Shown: positions 1-8,628, counted from the first letter of the stretch. The stretch is 64,000 nt of DNA from Mucilaginibacter ginkgonis (GCF_009754905.2 NZ_CP066775.1:992001-1056000); one strand, 5' to 3'. Program-made: numbers and translations. Notes: generated from the sequence alone by a model not told the origin.

Positions 1-599
1 GCTTGCTGACAGCCAATAATGCCGGGCGCTATGCCCAAAACTCCGGCCGTATCACAATTAGGTATTTCATTTTCTGCGGGAGGGTGGGGATACACACACC
101 GATAAGTAGGCCCGCCCTGGTAATTAAATACGCTTACATGCCCTTCAAATTGCTGCACAGCACCGTACACAAAAGGTTTGTTCAGGATCACACAGGCGTC
201 ATTAATCAGGTACCGGGTGCCAAAATTGTCGCTGGCATCGATCACGAAATTATACTCGCTTATTGTTGAGAGCGCATCTTTCGTATTTAGAAAATGCAGA
301 TGAGATTTAAATTTAACTTTCGAATTCAGCTTAAAAAGTTTTTCCATTGCAACCTCTGCCTTCAAAAGTCCAATGTCTTCTTCACTGTATAAAACCTGCC
401 TGTGCAGATTGTCAGCTTTTATTATGTCGCCGTCTATGATTCCGATGGTGCCTACGCCCATCCCGGTAAGGTATTGCAAAACGGGAACGCCCAATCCGCC
501 TGCGCCAACAACCAGCACTTTCGCCACCGCTAATTTCTGCTGTGCATCCTTACCAAATCCTGCAAGTTTTACCTGCCTGTCATATCTGTCTTTAATCAT
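1..599 (-). CDS. moeB: MoeB/ThiF/HesA-family adenylyltransferase (partial, runs off left edge)
   Basis: This E1-like enzyme would adenylate the C-terminal glycine of MoaD so that it can receive sulfur for molybdopterin synthesis. The N-terminal 199 residues are visible. They carry the nucleotide-binding loop GAGGLG near residue 34, followed by the acidic IIDGD strand end, and the family sequence DNFGTRYLIND near residue 122. The ATG at 599-597 follows the moaA stop with one base between them (TGA-T-ATG), the same junction as moaD/moaE, so it is the last visible gene of the molybdenum operon. The C-terminus (zinc-binding cysteines, possible rhodanese domain) lies outside the window. Paralogues that activate ThiS look alike; the moa context favours MoeB. 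Confidence 0.88.
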   Translation of the reverse strand, partial: MIKDRYDRQVKLAGFGKDAQQKLAVAKVLVVGAGGLGVPVLQYLTGMGVGTIGIIDGDIIKADNLHRQVLYSEEDIGLLKAEVAMEKLFKLNSKVKFKSHLHFLNTKDALSTISEYNFVIDASDNFGTRYLINDACVILNKPFVYGAVQQFEGHVSVFNYQGGPTYRCVYPHPPAENEIPNCDTAGVLGIAPGIIGCQQ

Positions 600-600
600 A

Positions 601-1593
601 TCAGCCACCTAAAACAGACATGGACGTATTAAAGGAATGCGGTATCATTTTTTCTGCAGCGAAGCCGTCTTTTGCGCGCTTTGCCACAGCACCCAACAGC
701 AGGTTTTCTAACTCTTCTTTGCTTGCGCCATTCCGCAACACGTCGCGCAGATTGGCGTTCGGTGCGCCGTATAAACAAGTACGTAGTTCACCCGTGGCAG
801 ATAAGCGTATGCGGTTACAGGTGCCGCAAAACGTGCGGCTAAATGAGGGGATAATACCAAATGACCCGACATAACCAGGGACTTTGTAATTAACAGATGT
901 AGATGATGGCCCGCTTTCAACACCATCTAACTCAGGATAATGCATTTTAATATGTTCCAAAATCTTTACATGGTCCCAGCCGTCATGGGCAAAGTGTTCG
1001 CTGCCGTTAAAAGGCATTTCTTCCAAGAAGCGGACGGCAAGATTGTGGTTCCTGGTTAATTCAACAAATGGAAGAATATCTTCTACATTCTTGCGCTCTG
1101 CTACCACGCTATTTAACTTGATGTCGAAACCATCCTCTAACATCGTCATGATCGCGCCAAATACTCCATTAAAACTATCGCGGCGTGTGATCTGGTGAAA
1201 CCGGGTGGCATCCAGCGAATCCAGGCTGATGTTCAATTTCGTGATGCCCAACTCTTTTAATACCGATTGGTGCCTTGCAGTCAAGGTGCCATTTGTGGTT
1301 ACAGTAATGTCTTTTAGGTTTTCGATGGTTCGAAGGCGATACAAAAACGGAATAATGCCATCTCTTACAAAAGGTTCGCCGCCGGTGATGCGTATCTTGT
1401 CTACACCCAACCCACAGAATACCTGCGCCAGGCGAAACATCTCATCAAATGATAACAGGTCAGCGCGTTTGGCAAAGTTTATACCTTCTTCGGGCATGCA
1501 ATAGTAGCACCTAAAGTTACAGCGGTCTGTAACAGAAAGGCGCAGATAATTGAGCCTGCGGCCATATTGGTCAACTAATAAACTTTGGTTCAT
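601..1593 (-). CDS. moaA: GTP 3',8-cyclase MoaA
   Basis: A radical SAM enzyme that, with MoaC, converts GTP to cyclic pyranopterin monophosphate, the first step of molybdenum cofactor synthesis in the cytosol. The radical-SAM motif C25-x3-C29-x2-C32 (DRCNFRCYYC) binds the SAM iron-sulfur cluster. A second cluster motif, C256-x2-C259-x13-C273, lies near the C-terminus. The protein ends in the Gly-Gly dipeptide that MoaA needs for activity. At 330 residues it has normal family length. The start lies 3 bp after the moaE stop, in the same operon. No MoaC gene is visible; it may lie left of the window. Confidence 0.97.
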   Translation of the reverse strand: MNQSLLVDQYGRRLNYLRLSVTDRCNFRCYYCMPEEGINFAKRADLLSFDEMFRLAQVFCGLGVDKIRITGGEPFVRDGIIPFLYRLRTIENLKDITVTTNGTLTARHQSVLKELGITKLNISLDSLDATRFHQITRRDSFNGVFGAIMTMLEDGFDIKLNSVVAERKNVEDILPFVELTRNHNLAVRFLEEMPFNGSEHFAHDGWDHVKILEHIKMHYPELDGVESGPSSTSVNYKVPGYVGSFGIIPSFSRTFCGTCNRIRLSATGELRTCLYGAPNANLRDVLRNGASKEELENLLLGAVAKRAKDGFAAEKMIPHSFNTSMSVLGG

Positions 1594-1596
1594 TTA

Positions 1597-2007
1597 TTAC
1601 GGATGGGCATTTACCCAAACACTTTCATCTTCGTAAAACTCTTTTTTCCAAATCGGCACAGTGCGTTTTAATTCGTCAATTAAAAACCTGCATGCCTCAA
1701 ACGATGCGTCACGGTGGGCTGATGATACACCTGTTAACACAACAGCTTCGCCCGGTTTTTTAGTGCCGGTTACGTGAATTATCGCTATTGCCAGCAGAGG
1801 CCATCGTTCTGCTGCTGCCTCAGCCACTTTTTGCATCTCTTTAAGCGCCATAGGCTCATAAGCTTCAAACGCCAATTGCCTCACTTTTTTGCCTTTGCTA
1901 TTATCCCGGACGGTACCTAAAAATACGTTTACCGCGCCGGCACCATCGTTATTGAGGTATTTGTACGCCTCTTGTATATCAATATGGTCAATGATCTTGA
2001 TAAGCAT
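1597..2007 (-). CDS. moaE: Molybdopterin synthase catalytic subunit MoaE
   Basis: The large subunit of molybdopterin synthase, which transfers sulfur from thiocarboxylated MoaD to cyclic pyranopterin monophosphate. Family features are the GAVNVFLGTVRD segment near the N-terminus, the SSAHRDASFEAC motif, and the lysine-rich KRTVPIWKKE segment that carries the catalytic lysine. I chose the ATG at 2007, which gives 136 residues and the junction TGA-T-ATG after moaD. A GTG three codons earlier (2016) would overlap moaD by 8 bp. MoaD sits directly upstream and MoaA directly downstream, as expected for a translationally coupled pathway operon. Confidence 0.95.
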   Translation of the reverse strand: MLIKIIDHIDIQEAYKYLNNDGAGAVNVFLGTVRDNSKGKKVRQLAFEAYEPMALKEMQKVAEAAAERWPLLAIAIIHVTGTKKPGEAVVLTGVSSAHRDASFEACRFLIDELKRTVPIWKKEFYEDESVWVNAHP

Positions 2008-2008
2008 A

Positions 2009-2248
2009 TCAACCACCGCTTACAGGCGGAATGAGCGCCACCTCGCTTTGAGAATCGATCAGGGTATCATCGTCCGCATACTCACTGTTTACCGCGATGG
2101 CCAGCGAGCTTAAGTTATTAAATTCGGGATATTGTTTGCACAGCCAAGTTTTAAGTTGGCTGACGTTGCCTACAGTTTCACCTTCGGGCAACGTCAGTTG
2201 CGACTGACCAACAATGTCTTTGGTGATGCCAAAAAGTAATATCTGCAT
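2009..2248 (-). CDS. moaD: Molybdopterin synthase sulfur carrier subunit MoaD
   Basis: A small ubiquitin-like sulfur carrier of 79 residues. The C-terminal Gly-Gly (PPVSGG) is the tail that is adenylated by the MoeB-type protein, thiocarboxylated, and inserted into MoaE. The sequence has the usual beta-grasp pattern: MQILLFGITKDI at the start and ALIPPVSGG at the end. It lies 51 bp downstream of modC and one base before moaE, so molybdate uptake and cofactor synthesis appear to share one transcript. ThiS is the main alternative, but pairing with moaE settles the call. Confidence 0.94.
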   Translation of the reverse strand: MQILLFGITKDIVGQSQLTLPEGETVGNVSQLKTWLCKQYPEFNNLSSLAIAVNSEYADDDTLIDSQSEVALIPPVSGG

Positions 2249-2299
2249 ATCAGTATTATCAACGCTAATGTACCCTTTTTATTGGTTATCTATGAAAGG

Positions 2300-3139
2300 T
2301 CACTTCCTGGTGATGAGCGCGTCGATGGTATCTAAACCGATATTTATAAGATCGCCTACCACCAGCCCGGAGCGGTTATAAATTTTGACAACCTGATCAC
2401 CTATTTCAATTTGTGCTACATTGTTTTCGACGCCGATAACTTTTGCCGTTAATGTTATATAGGTCCTATCCGCGCCAAAGATCTGTGATGGCGTACCGAT
2501 GTTTACAATTTTTCCGTTGTCGATTTTCAAAACATTTGTTGTCAAAGCAGAAAGCTCCTTTTTATCATGGCTCACCATTATAGCCGTGAAGCGATATTCC
2601 TGCTGCAATTGAAGGATTTGTTGTTGCAATTCGATCCGGGTTAAATGGTCTGTAGCCGATAGCGGTTCATCAAGTAACAGCAATTTGGGTTTACCTGCCA
2701 ATGCCCTTGCCAGTGCAACGCGTTGCTTTTGCCCGCCCGAAAGGTTATCAGGCTTCTCGTTCTTGAAACGATCTAATCCTGTAATTGTTAGTAAATGCTC
2801 GATATGGCTGTTATCTGCCGCTTTACCTGCCGCATATCTCAGGTTTTGCAGCACCGTCATATTCGGAAACAAAGCGTAATCCTGAAAGACAAAGCCTATG
2901 TTGCGCCGCTGAACAGGAATATTTATTTTCTTATCGGTATCGAGCCACACAACGCCGTCCACTTCGATCACACCTTTTTCCGGCTTGACCAATCCTGCAA
3001 TGATATTTAGTAAAGTAGTTTTGCCCGCTCCGGAGGGGCCATAAATGCCTGAGATTTCCCCTGATTGAAATTGGTATTGAACAGATAGTTCTGTTGCATC
3101 GGCGAATTTCAAATTTGTGTTGATGTCGACGCTGATCAT
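2300..3139 (-). CDS. modC: Molybdate ABC transporter ATP-binding protein ModC
   Basis: The ATPase that powers molybdate import through ModB. Visible motifs are Walker A GPSGAGKTT (residues 34-42), the signature LSGGQKQR, Walker B LLLLDEP and the switch histidine in MVSHD. After the ATPase core there is only a short C-terminal beta segment, so at 279 residues it is shorter than the roughly 350-residue E. coli ModC with its tandem MOP/TOBE domain. The start codon overlaps the modB stop by 4 bp (ATGA), showing coupling. Specificity for molybdate rather than sulfate or tungstate is inferred from modA and the moa genes. Confidence 0.93.
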   Translation of the reverse strand: MISVDINTNLKFADATELSVQYQFQSGEISGIYGPSGAGKTTLLNIIAGLVKPEKGVIEVDGVVWLDTDKKINIPVQRRNIGFVFQDYALFPNMTVLQNLRYAAGKAADNSHIEHLLTITGLDRFKNEKPDNLSGGQKQRVALARALAGKPKLLLLDEPLSATDHLTRIELQQQILQLQQEYRFTAIMVSHDKKELSALTTNVLKIDNGKIVNIGTPSQIFGADRTYITLTAKVIGVENNVAQIEIGDQVVKIYNRSGLVVGDLINIGLDTIDALITRK

Positions 3140-3813
3140 ATCACTACCCGTTTGTTTGTCCGCCCTTTATTTACGGTATAGACGGTTAATAATATACAGA
3201 ACGATATTACCAACAGTATTGCGGAGTAAACGTGCGCGGCGTGAAAATTTAACGCCTCCGCTTCGTTATAGATCGCGACGGAAGCTACTTTGGTTACGCC
3301 TGGCAAACCTCCGCCGATCATTAAAACCAGACCAAATTCCCCTAAAGTGTGTGCAAAAGTAAGAACGGTACCGGTAATCAAGGCGGGGCGGACGTTCGGC
3401 AGCAGAATTTTAAAGAAAGTCTCGGTTTTTGAGCGGCCCATGGTATACGAGGCTTCAGCTAAATTCCGCGGTAACGATTGTAATGCCGATTGAACAGGAT
3501 GCACCATAAAAGGCAAACTATACAACACAGAGCCAACTACCAGTCCGCTAAAGGTAAACAGCAGACGAATATTAAACCATGAAACAAGCCACCCACCGAA
3601 AGCGTTTGCAGGGCTAAATGCTATAAGTAAGTAGAAACCGATAACAGAAGGCGGCAATACCAATGGAAGACTGATGAGCGCCTCTGCCAACGGTTTTAAC
3701 CTGCACTTGCTTTCCGAAAGCCATGCTGCAATTGGCAAACCAATAACAAGCAGAAAGATGGTGGTTACTGCAGCCAGTTTAAAGCTTAGCCAAAGTGGTT
3801 GCAGGTCTGCCAT
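3136..3813 (-). CDS. modB: Molybdate ABC transporter permease ModB
   Basis: The inner-membrane channel subunit of the molybdate importer. About five to six hydrophobic segments span its 225 residues, the usual ModB size. The cytoplasmic coupling loop of binding-protein-dependent permeases is visible around EASYTMGRS and the following ILLPNV, and docks onto ModC. It starts 3 bp after the modA stop and overlaps modC by 4 bp, in the standard modABC order. Confidence 0.94.
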   Translation of the reverse strand: MADLQPLWLSFKLAAVTTIFLLVIGLPIAAWLSESKCRLKPLAEALISLPLVLPPSVIGFYLLIAFSPANAFGGWLVSWFNIRLLFTFSGLVVGSVLYSLPFMVHPVQSALQSLPRNLAEASYTMGRSKTETFFKILLPNVRPALITGTVLTFAHTLGEFGLVLMIGGGLPGVTKVASVAIYNEAEALNFHAAHVYSAILLVISFCILLTVYTVNKGRTNKRVVI

Positions 3814-3816
3814 GTG

Positions 3817-4563
3817 CTATTTGTAACCGTAAGCAGCTAATATCTTTTTTGCCGATGGGCTGAATAAAAAAGCATAAAACTTTCGTCCGTCCTCATAATT
3901 ATTTACCCTCGACGATTTTAGCAAAACCGCACCTTGAGCAATGGGAGAGTAAAGGCTGTCATCAACATCTATCCACCGTCCTTTACCTTTTTGTTCGGGG
4001 CTTAGTACAATTGCTTTAGCCGTAAAAGCGGCTTGTACCGCGCCGGTAAGAAGATATTGATTTACCTGGGCTATACTTTCGCCATAAACGATCTTCGATT
4101 GAAGTGCGGTGAGCAATTGTTGCTTCTTAAGTGCTTCTACCGTTGCCTGTCCGTAAGGCGCTAACTGCGGGTTAGCTACAGCAATTTTTGTATAATCTGA
4201 CAGTAAAAGATCTTTCAATGCAGCCGGGCTGGCTTTACCATCAGGTACCCAAAGTACCAATTGACCATACGCATAGATCTTCGGTTTCTCTAATAGCAGT
4301 TTCTTCGCTTCCAATTCCAGCGGGTACTTCATATCCGCAGACATAAATACATCAAAAGGTGCGCCCTGCTCTATTTGAGCAAAAAGTTTTCCGGACGAAC
4401 TTACAATGAGTTCAGTAGAAATACCGGTCTGTTTTTTGAATTCATCTGCCAATTGCTGTGCCACATATTGAGCGTTAGCGGCTACTGCAAGGCGCATTTT
4501 TTGCGCCGATGCCGCTAAACCAAGTAGTAAAAAAATGAAGGAAAAGGCTATTGTCTTTTTCAC
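3817..4563 (-). CDS. modA: Molybdate-binding periplasmic protein ModA
   Basis: The substrate-binding protein of the molybdate ABC importer, 248 residues. A signal peptide ends near ASAQ (about residue 20). The mature start KMRLAVAANA and the segment VSSSGKLFAQIEQGAPFDVF match the anion-binding strands of the ModA/WtpA fold, where serines and main-chain amides hold the oxyanion. It follows the molybdopterin-binding-fold gene by 5 bp and precedes modB, so it is the second gene of the operon. Tungstate binding is a possible alternative. Confidence 0.93.
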   Translation of the reverse strand: MKKTIAFSFIFLLLGLAASAQKMRLAVAANAQYVAQQLADEFKKQTGISTELIVSSSGKLFAQIEQGAPFDVFMSADMKYPLELEAKKLLLEKPKIYAYGQLVLWVPDGKASPAALKDLLLSDYTKIAVANPQLAPYGQATVEALKKQQLLTALQSKIVYGESIAQVNQYLLTGAVQAAFTAKAIVLSPEQKGKGRWIDVDDSLYSPIAQGAVLLKSSRVNNYEDGRKFYAFLFSPSAKKILAAYGYK

Positions 4564-4568
4564 AAACG

Positions 4569-5051
4569 TTAGTCTTTAGCAGTTTTGATTTCAATACCGG
4601 TTACTTGCCTTACCCATCGGCCCCATTTTTTCTCGCCCGGGATAATAATCTGGAACGGGCCGTTAGAGGCTGGTAACAATTTACCATCTTCTTTATCAGC
4701 TAAAATGATATTCTTGTCATTAAACTCGCTGTTGGTTTCCGGCAAGGCTATAACGGCACGATAACCATCTGCTGCTTTTATTAAAATGTATTTAGCCAAT
4801 GTCTTACCGCTCAGTTTTCCGTTGGGTAATGCACCTGCCTGGTTAACAATATCGGCAAGCAAAACACCGCTGTATTTGTGGTCTTTACCGTCGTGGCCTT
4901 TTGCGTCGACGGTAATTTGCTTCATCGCAGTAAACGTTGATGCAGTTATTTTGAAGGGTGATGTTACATCTCCGCTGACGGCCACCGTTTGCGCATTTGC
5001 ACACAACGTTAGGCATAGCAGCGCAACAGCGGTTAAAAACCTTGTTTTCAT
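4569..5051 (-). CDS. Secreted molybdopterin-binding-fold protein (sulfite-oxidase-like fold)
   Basis: First gene of the molybdenum operon. I start at the ATG at 5051 because it gives a clean signal peptide ending LCANAQ; a longer reading frame adds ten non-signal residues. The roughly 140-residue mature part resembles the oxidoreductase molybdopterin-binding fold: SGVLLADIVNQAG, then a segment with ADGYRAVIALPE, and a C-terminal GPFQIIIPGEKKWGRWVRQV. The mature protein contains no cysteine, so the cysteine that ligates molybdenum in sulfite oxidase and YedY is absent. Its role is unknown; a cofactor- or molybdate-binding accessory is an inference. A weak -7-like TATATTTTG lies at 5079-5087 on this strand. 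Confidence 0.75.
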   Translation of the reverse strand: MKTRFLTAVALLCLTLCANAQTVAVSGDVTSPFKITASTFTAMKQITVDAKGHDGKDHKYSGVLLADIVNQAGALPNGKLSGKTLAKYILIKAADGYRAVIALPETNSEFNDKNIILADKEDGKLLPASNGPFQIIIPGEKKWGRWVRQVTGIEIKTAKD

Positions 5052-5132
5052 TGGGCAGGCCTTGGTGTTAGATGTACGCAAAATATAACAAAAAGCGGAA
5101 AGTAATAGCAGGCAGAAAAATATTGCGCCTTT

Positions 5133-5519
5133 TTAGTTAACCAAAGCAGAGGTTTTAGCCAGCAACGTATTTACGCGGCCTTGCAGGTCTTCCATCTCAA
5201 ATGGCTTGGCTAAAAAATCGTCCGCGCCTGCTTCTAAAGATGGCTGGTGTACGTTGTGCCCGGCAGAGATAATCAGAACCGGTATATTTTTGGTTGAGGC
5301 CTGGCGTTTAAGCTGTTTGCAAACAGTAAGCCCGTCATGGCCGCCCATGGCAATGTCAAGAATGATAAGATCGGGGCGACCTTTTACCGCGTCCATCACA
5401 GAGGTTCCGTCATATACCTGCAAAACTTCATGGCCCGAATATTCGAGTATGCCGCGTATTGCATCAACGATAGCCTCATCATCATCTGCAACCAGTATGG
5501 TTTTATTTGTCAGTTCCAT
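5133..5519 (-). CDS. Single-domain response regulator (CheY-like receiver)
   Basis: A 128-residue receiver domain without an output domain. The acidic pocket is D12-D13-D14, the phosphoacceptor is D55 (LIILDIAMGG), the switch serine is S85 and the conserved lysine is K105 (AKPF). Such stand-alone receivers relay phosphate or act by protein contact. No histidine kinase is adjacent; the nearest is the hybrid sensor at 58968, far away. It is transcribed in the same direction as the molybdenum operon but separated by 81 bp, so co-transcription is uncertain. Confidence 0.9.
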   Translation of the reverse strand: MELTNKTILVADDDEAIVDAIRGILEYSGHEVLQVYDGTSVMDAVKGRPDLIILDIAMGGHDGLTVCKQLKRQASTKNIPVLIISAGHNVHQPSLEAGADDFLAKPFEMEDLQGRVNTLLAKTSALVN

Positions 5520-5700
5520 ATTTCACAGGTTAATGTAGATGTTTCGCGATACAAGAGTTAACGGTTGGTTGTCTAACAATATTACAATATTAAATCTGCA
5601 AATAAAAGACTTCACAAAAGCTTCATGCAGATATTTGACCATTTTTTGATAATCAGGCAGGTTTGTGGTTACAACTGATAGTGTCTGTATTCAGTTTACA

Positions 5701-5916
5701 CTATTCGCCTTTCTTTGCAGTGGCAACCATGACAATGCCGCCAACCAGTAACACTATTCCAACGTACGGCGGCCAGGCTACCGTTTTTTCACGGTCGGCA
5801 GATACTTGTATCGGGCCGGCATCAATCACCTTTTCTTTTTTGGTATAGGTAAAGCCGCCGTATACCAGCATCACAGCCCCTGCTATAATAAGCAAAAAAC
5901 CAATTATCCTTTTCAT
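5701..5916 (-). CDS. Small two-helix membrane protein, unknown function
   Basis: A 71-residue protein with a hydrophobic helix at about residues 4-22 (IIGFLLIIAGAVMLVYGG) and another at about 50-66 (YVGIVLLVGGIVMVA), joined by a polar loop that contains DAGPIQVSADREK. The loop probably sits outside the cytoplasm. Proteins of this shape are common and uncharacterised in Bacteroidota. It lies alone, divergent from the esterase gene with about 90 bp between the two starts. Confidence 0.65.
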   Translation of the reverse strand: MKRIIGFLLIIAGAVMLVYGGFTYTKKEKVIDAGPIQVSADREKTVAWPPYVGIVLLVGGIVMVATAKKGE

Positions 5917-6005
5917 GCAGGATAAAGTCTACGGGGCGCCAATTGTTTTAGTTCAACACATGGATATTGTGATATTTCTATATCTTGAAACACCAATTAA
6001 AAGCT

Positions 6006-7580
6006 ATGAGAACGAAGATCACTTACAGCCTTGCGGCCGCATTATTATGTGCAGCAACAGCATTTGCACAACCCACGGTTAAAGTCCAAAATGGGACACT
6101 CGAGGGCATATCGCTGCCAAAAAGTAACATCACCGTATACCTTGGTGTGCCATTTGCAAAACCGCCTTTGGGCGACCTGCGCTGGCGCGAACCGCAACCT
6201 GCCGCTAACTGGGCGGGCGTACGCAAAGCAGACCATTTTGCAGGGCAAGCCATGCAAGGCAGGGTATTTGCCGACATGGTTTTCCGCTCATCGGGTATTA
6301 CAGAAGATTGTTTGTACCTGAACGTTTGGACACCTGCCAAAACCTCAGCAGCGAAATTGCCGGTATTGGTATATTTCTACGGTGGTGGTTTAGTTGGCGG
6401 CGACGGCTCGGAGCCGCGTTATGACGGCGAGAGCATGGCCACTAAAGGAATTGTCGCTGTTACGGTAAATTACCGTTTAGGAATATTCGGCTTTTTTAGC
6501 CACCCCGAATTGACCAAAGAATCGCCGCACCATGCATCGGGCAATTATGGCTACTTGGATCAAAGTGCTGCCGTGCAATGGGTAAAGCATAACATAGCCG
6601 CCTTCGGCGGCGACCCTGATAAGATCACCATCGCGGGCGAATCGGCGGGTTCTATTTCTACTGCCGCACAAATGGCATCACCACTGACCAGGAATTTGAT
6701 CGCGGGAGCGATTGGAGAGAGCGGTGCGCCCTTTAAGCCGACACTGGCACCAATGCCGCTTGTGGATTGCGAAAAACTGGGCGAGGCGTTTGCCGCAAAA
6801 GAAGGGGTAAGCACACTGGCAGACCTGCGTGCTATACCGGCCGATAAATTATTGGCCGACGCAAGTAAACCCGGCTACTTCAGGATGAGTACAGCGATAG
6901 ACGGCTATTTCCTGCCGAAATCACCGAATGATATTTACGCTGCAGGCGAGCAGGCCCATGTGCCGCTTTTAGCAGGTTGGAACTCGGCCGAAGTGCCTTT
7001 CCAGGCTTTGATGGGTAATGATGCGCCATCACCTGCAAACTATGAAAAGACAGTAAAGGGCCTTTATCCAAACAATGCCGGCGAAGTTTTAATGCTTTAC
7101 CCGGGTAAGGATACAGCGCAGGTAATCACATCGGCCACCGCCTTAGCCAGCGACAGGTTTATTGTTTACAGTACGTGGAAATGGCTTGACGAGTCGGCGA
7201 AAACCGGTGGAAAACCTGTTTACCGTTACCTGTTCTCTAAAATGCGCCCTGCAATGGTTAACCCCGGACCGGTGAAGCCAGGAAAATATCCGCCTGCAGG
7301 TGCTTCGCACGCGTCTGAGATCGAATATGCACTGGGTAACCTTGCAGGCAATAATGTTTACGCTTGGACTGCAGATGACGAAAAGGCATCGGCAACAATG
7401 GAAGAGTACTTTGCCAACTTCATTAAAACAGGCAACCCGAATGGAAAAGGTTTACCTAAGTGGCCGGCTGTGAAACCAGGTGTTCCTGCACAATACATCA
7501 ACATAAACGCAAACACCAAAGCCGAGACAGAAACTACCCGCAACAGATATCTGTTTTTGGATAAGCAGTATGTAAAATAG
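6006..7580 (+). CDS. Secreted type-B carboxylesterase
   Basis: An alpha/beta hydrolase of the carboxylesterase/cholinesterase family that would hydrolyse ester bonds in the periplasm or outside the cell. The ATG at 6006 gives a signal peptide ending AATAFAQ; an upstream in-frame ATG at 5985 would add seven residues before it. The nucleophile is S213 in AGESAGS. The oxyanion-hole sequence FYGGGLVGGDG and the family motif EDCLYLNVW are both present. At about 524 residues it has normal length. The acid and histidine of the triad are expected in the second half (a candidate His lies in GASHASEIEYALG). Substrate unknown. Confidence 0.9.
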   Translation: MRTKITYSLAAALLCAATAFAQPTVKVQNGTLEGISLPKSNITVYLGVPFAKPPLGDLRWREPQPAANWAGVRKADHFAGQAMQGRVFADMVFRSSGITEDCLYLNVWTPAKTSAAKLPVLVYFYGGGLVGGDGSEPRYDGESMATKGIVAVTVNYRLGIFGFFSHPELTKESPHHASGNYGYLDQSAAVQWVKHNIAAFGGDPDKITIAGESAGSISTAAQMASPLTRNLIAGAIGESGAPFKPTLAPMPLVDCEKLGEAFAAKEGVSTLADLRAIPADKLLADASKPGYFRMSTAIDGYFLPKSPNDIYAAGEQAHVPLLAGWNSAEVPFQALMGNDAPSPANYEKTVKGLYPNNAGEVLMLYPGKDTAQVITSATALASDRFIVYSTWKWLDESAKTGGKPVYRYLFSKMRPAMVNPGPVKPGKYPPAGASHASEIEYALGNLAGNNVYAWTADDEKASATMEEYFANFIKTGNPNGKGLPKWPAVKPGVPAQYININANTKAETETTRNRYLFLDKQYVK

Positions 7581-7672
7581 GGCTCGTTTTTAACTTAAAA
7601 TTCATTATTTTTACAAAGTAATTTGCTCCTAATTAGTTAACTGTTAGATTGATCCCATTTGTTTATTGGTAA

Positions 7673-8140
7673 ATGAATAAACAGCATTTAGTATTAGATA
7701 GGCCGGTGTACACCGTGCGCGATCTGTATGATAAGTACGGCGCTATGCTGTATGGTTTCATCTATCACATAGTAAAAGACCGAAGTCTTGCCGAACAATA
7801 CCTGGTAGATATTTTTAAGGATATTACCCAACAACTTGACGAATTGAATACCAACAACGCAAGTGTTTGGGTGCAGTTGCAAACCATGGCGCGCAATAAG
7901 GTGAACAATATGGTTGAAGAGGCCGGCGACAATGAAGCGCAGGGTTTAAAAGCCATCGGCAGTTTTATAGCACGTAACAAATTTCTGGGGCTGATGTCAA
8001 ATGAGCAACGGATAGTTTTTTGCAACGTCTATTATCATCGTCAATCTACAGCGGCCCTTTCGGCAGAATTAAAGATCACAGAAGAAGCTGTCAGAAGAAT
8101 ATTGAAAGAAGCGTTTTCTATAATGAGGAATAGTGCATGA
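7673..8140 (+). CDS. ECF-like RNA polymerase sigma factor
   Basis: A divergent sigma-70 family protein of 155 residues. The N-terminal part (YDKYGAMLYGFIYHIVKDRS, about residues 19-38) resembles sigma region 2, and the C-terminal part (LSAELKITEEAVRRILKEA) resembles the helix-turn-helix of region 4. Its stop overlaps the start of the next gene by 4 bp (ATGA); that gene is a membrane-anchored anti-sigma candidate, which supports the call. The target promoters are unknown; the upstream esterase is a possible regulon member only by position. Confidence 0.75.
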   Translation: MNKQHLVLDRPVYTVRDLYDKYGAMLYGFIYHIVKDRSLAEQYLVDIFKDITQQLDELNTNNASVWVQLQTMARNKVNNMVEEAGDNEAQGLKAIGSFIARNKFLGLMSNEQRIVFCNVYYHRQSTAALSAELKITEEAVRRILKEAFSIMRNSA

Positions 8141-8628
8141 AGAATATTGAGGAATACATAGAAAGCGGCATTTTAGAAAGCTACGTTCTGGGTATGGCAA
8201 CGCCCGAGGAAGTAACTGAGTTGCTAAGTATCCAAAAGGTATACCCCGAAGTTGAAATGGCTTTACACAACCTTGAGGTTGATGTGGAACGTATTGCAGG
8301 TTTAATGGCCATACCACCGCCGGCGGATACCTGGAATAAGATAGAATCGCAGCTTAATGAAGTGATGCTTGCCGATAAGGAACCTGTACTTTTTAAAGAG
8401 TATACCCGGCCGCAGGAAAAGAAGGCGACAAAAGGATCTGAATATATAGAGGTAGAAGAAGTGTCTGACCAGATGCGCGTGCATAAAGCCTGGAAATGGG
8501 TTTTCGCGGCAGTGTTTGTTTTAGGCAAAATATTTTTGGGCTGCGCCATATATTTCTATTTGGAAAACCGCCAGGCGCAACAGCAAATCCAGGATTTAAA
8601 AACTGAATTGAAGCAGATCAGAAAATAA
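8137..8628 (+). CDS. Membrane-anchored anti-sigma factor, short form
   Basis: A 163-residue protein. Its N-terminal 60 residues (IESGILESYVLGMATPEE, then a helix with EVEMALHNLEVDVERI) match the cytoplasmic sigma-binding domain of RskA-type anti-sigma factors in Bacteroidota. No zinc-binding HxxxCxxC is present. One transmembrane helix lies at about residues 111-132 (WVFAAVFVLGKIFLGCAIYF). It ends with a heptad-rich tail of about 30 residues (ENRQAQQQIQDLKTELKQIR) instead of the usual large periplasmic RskA domain. It overlaps the sigma gene by 4 bp, so the two proteins are made together. Confidence 0.78.
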   Translation: MKNIEEYIESGILESYVLGMATPEEVTELLSIQKVYPEVEMALHNLEVDVERIAGLMAIPPPADTWNKIESQLNEVMLADKEPVLFKEYTRPQEKKATKGSEYIEVEEVSDQMRVHKAWKWVFAAVFVLGKIFLGCAIYFYLENRQAQQQIQDLKTELKQIRK

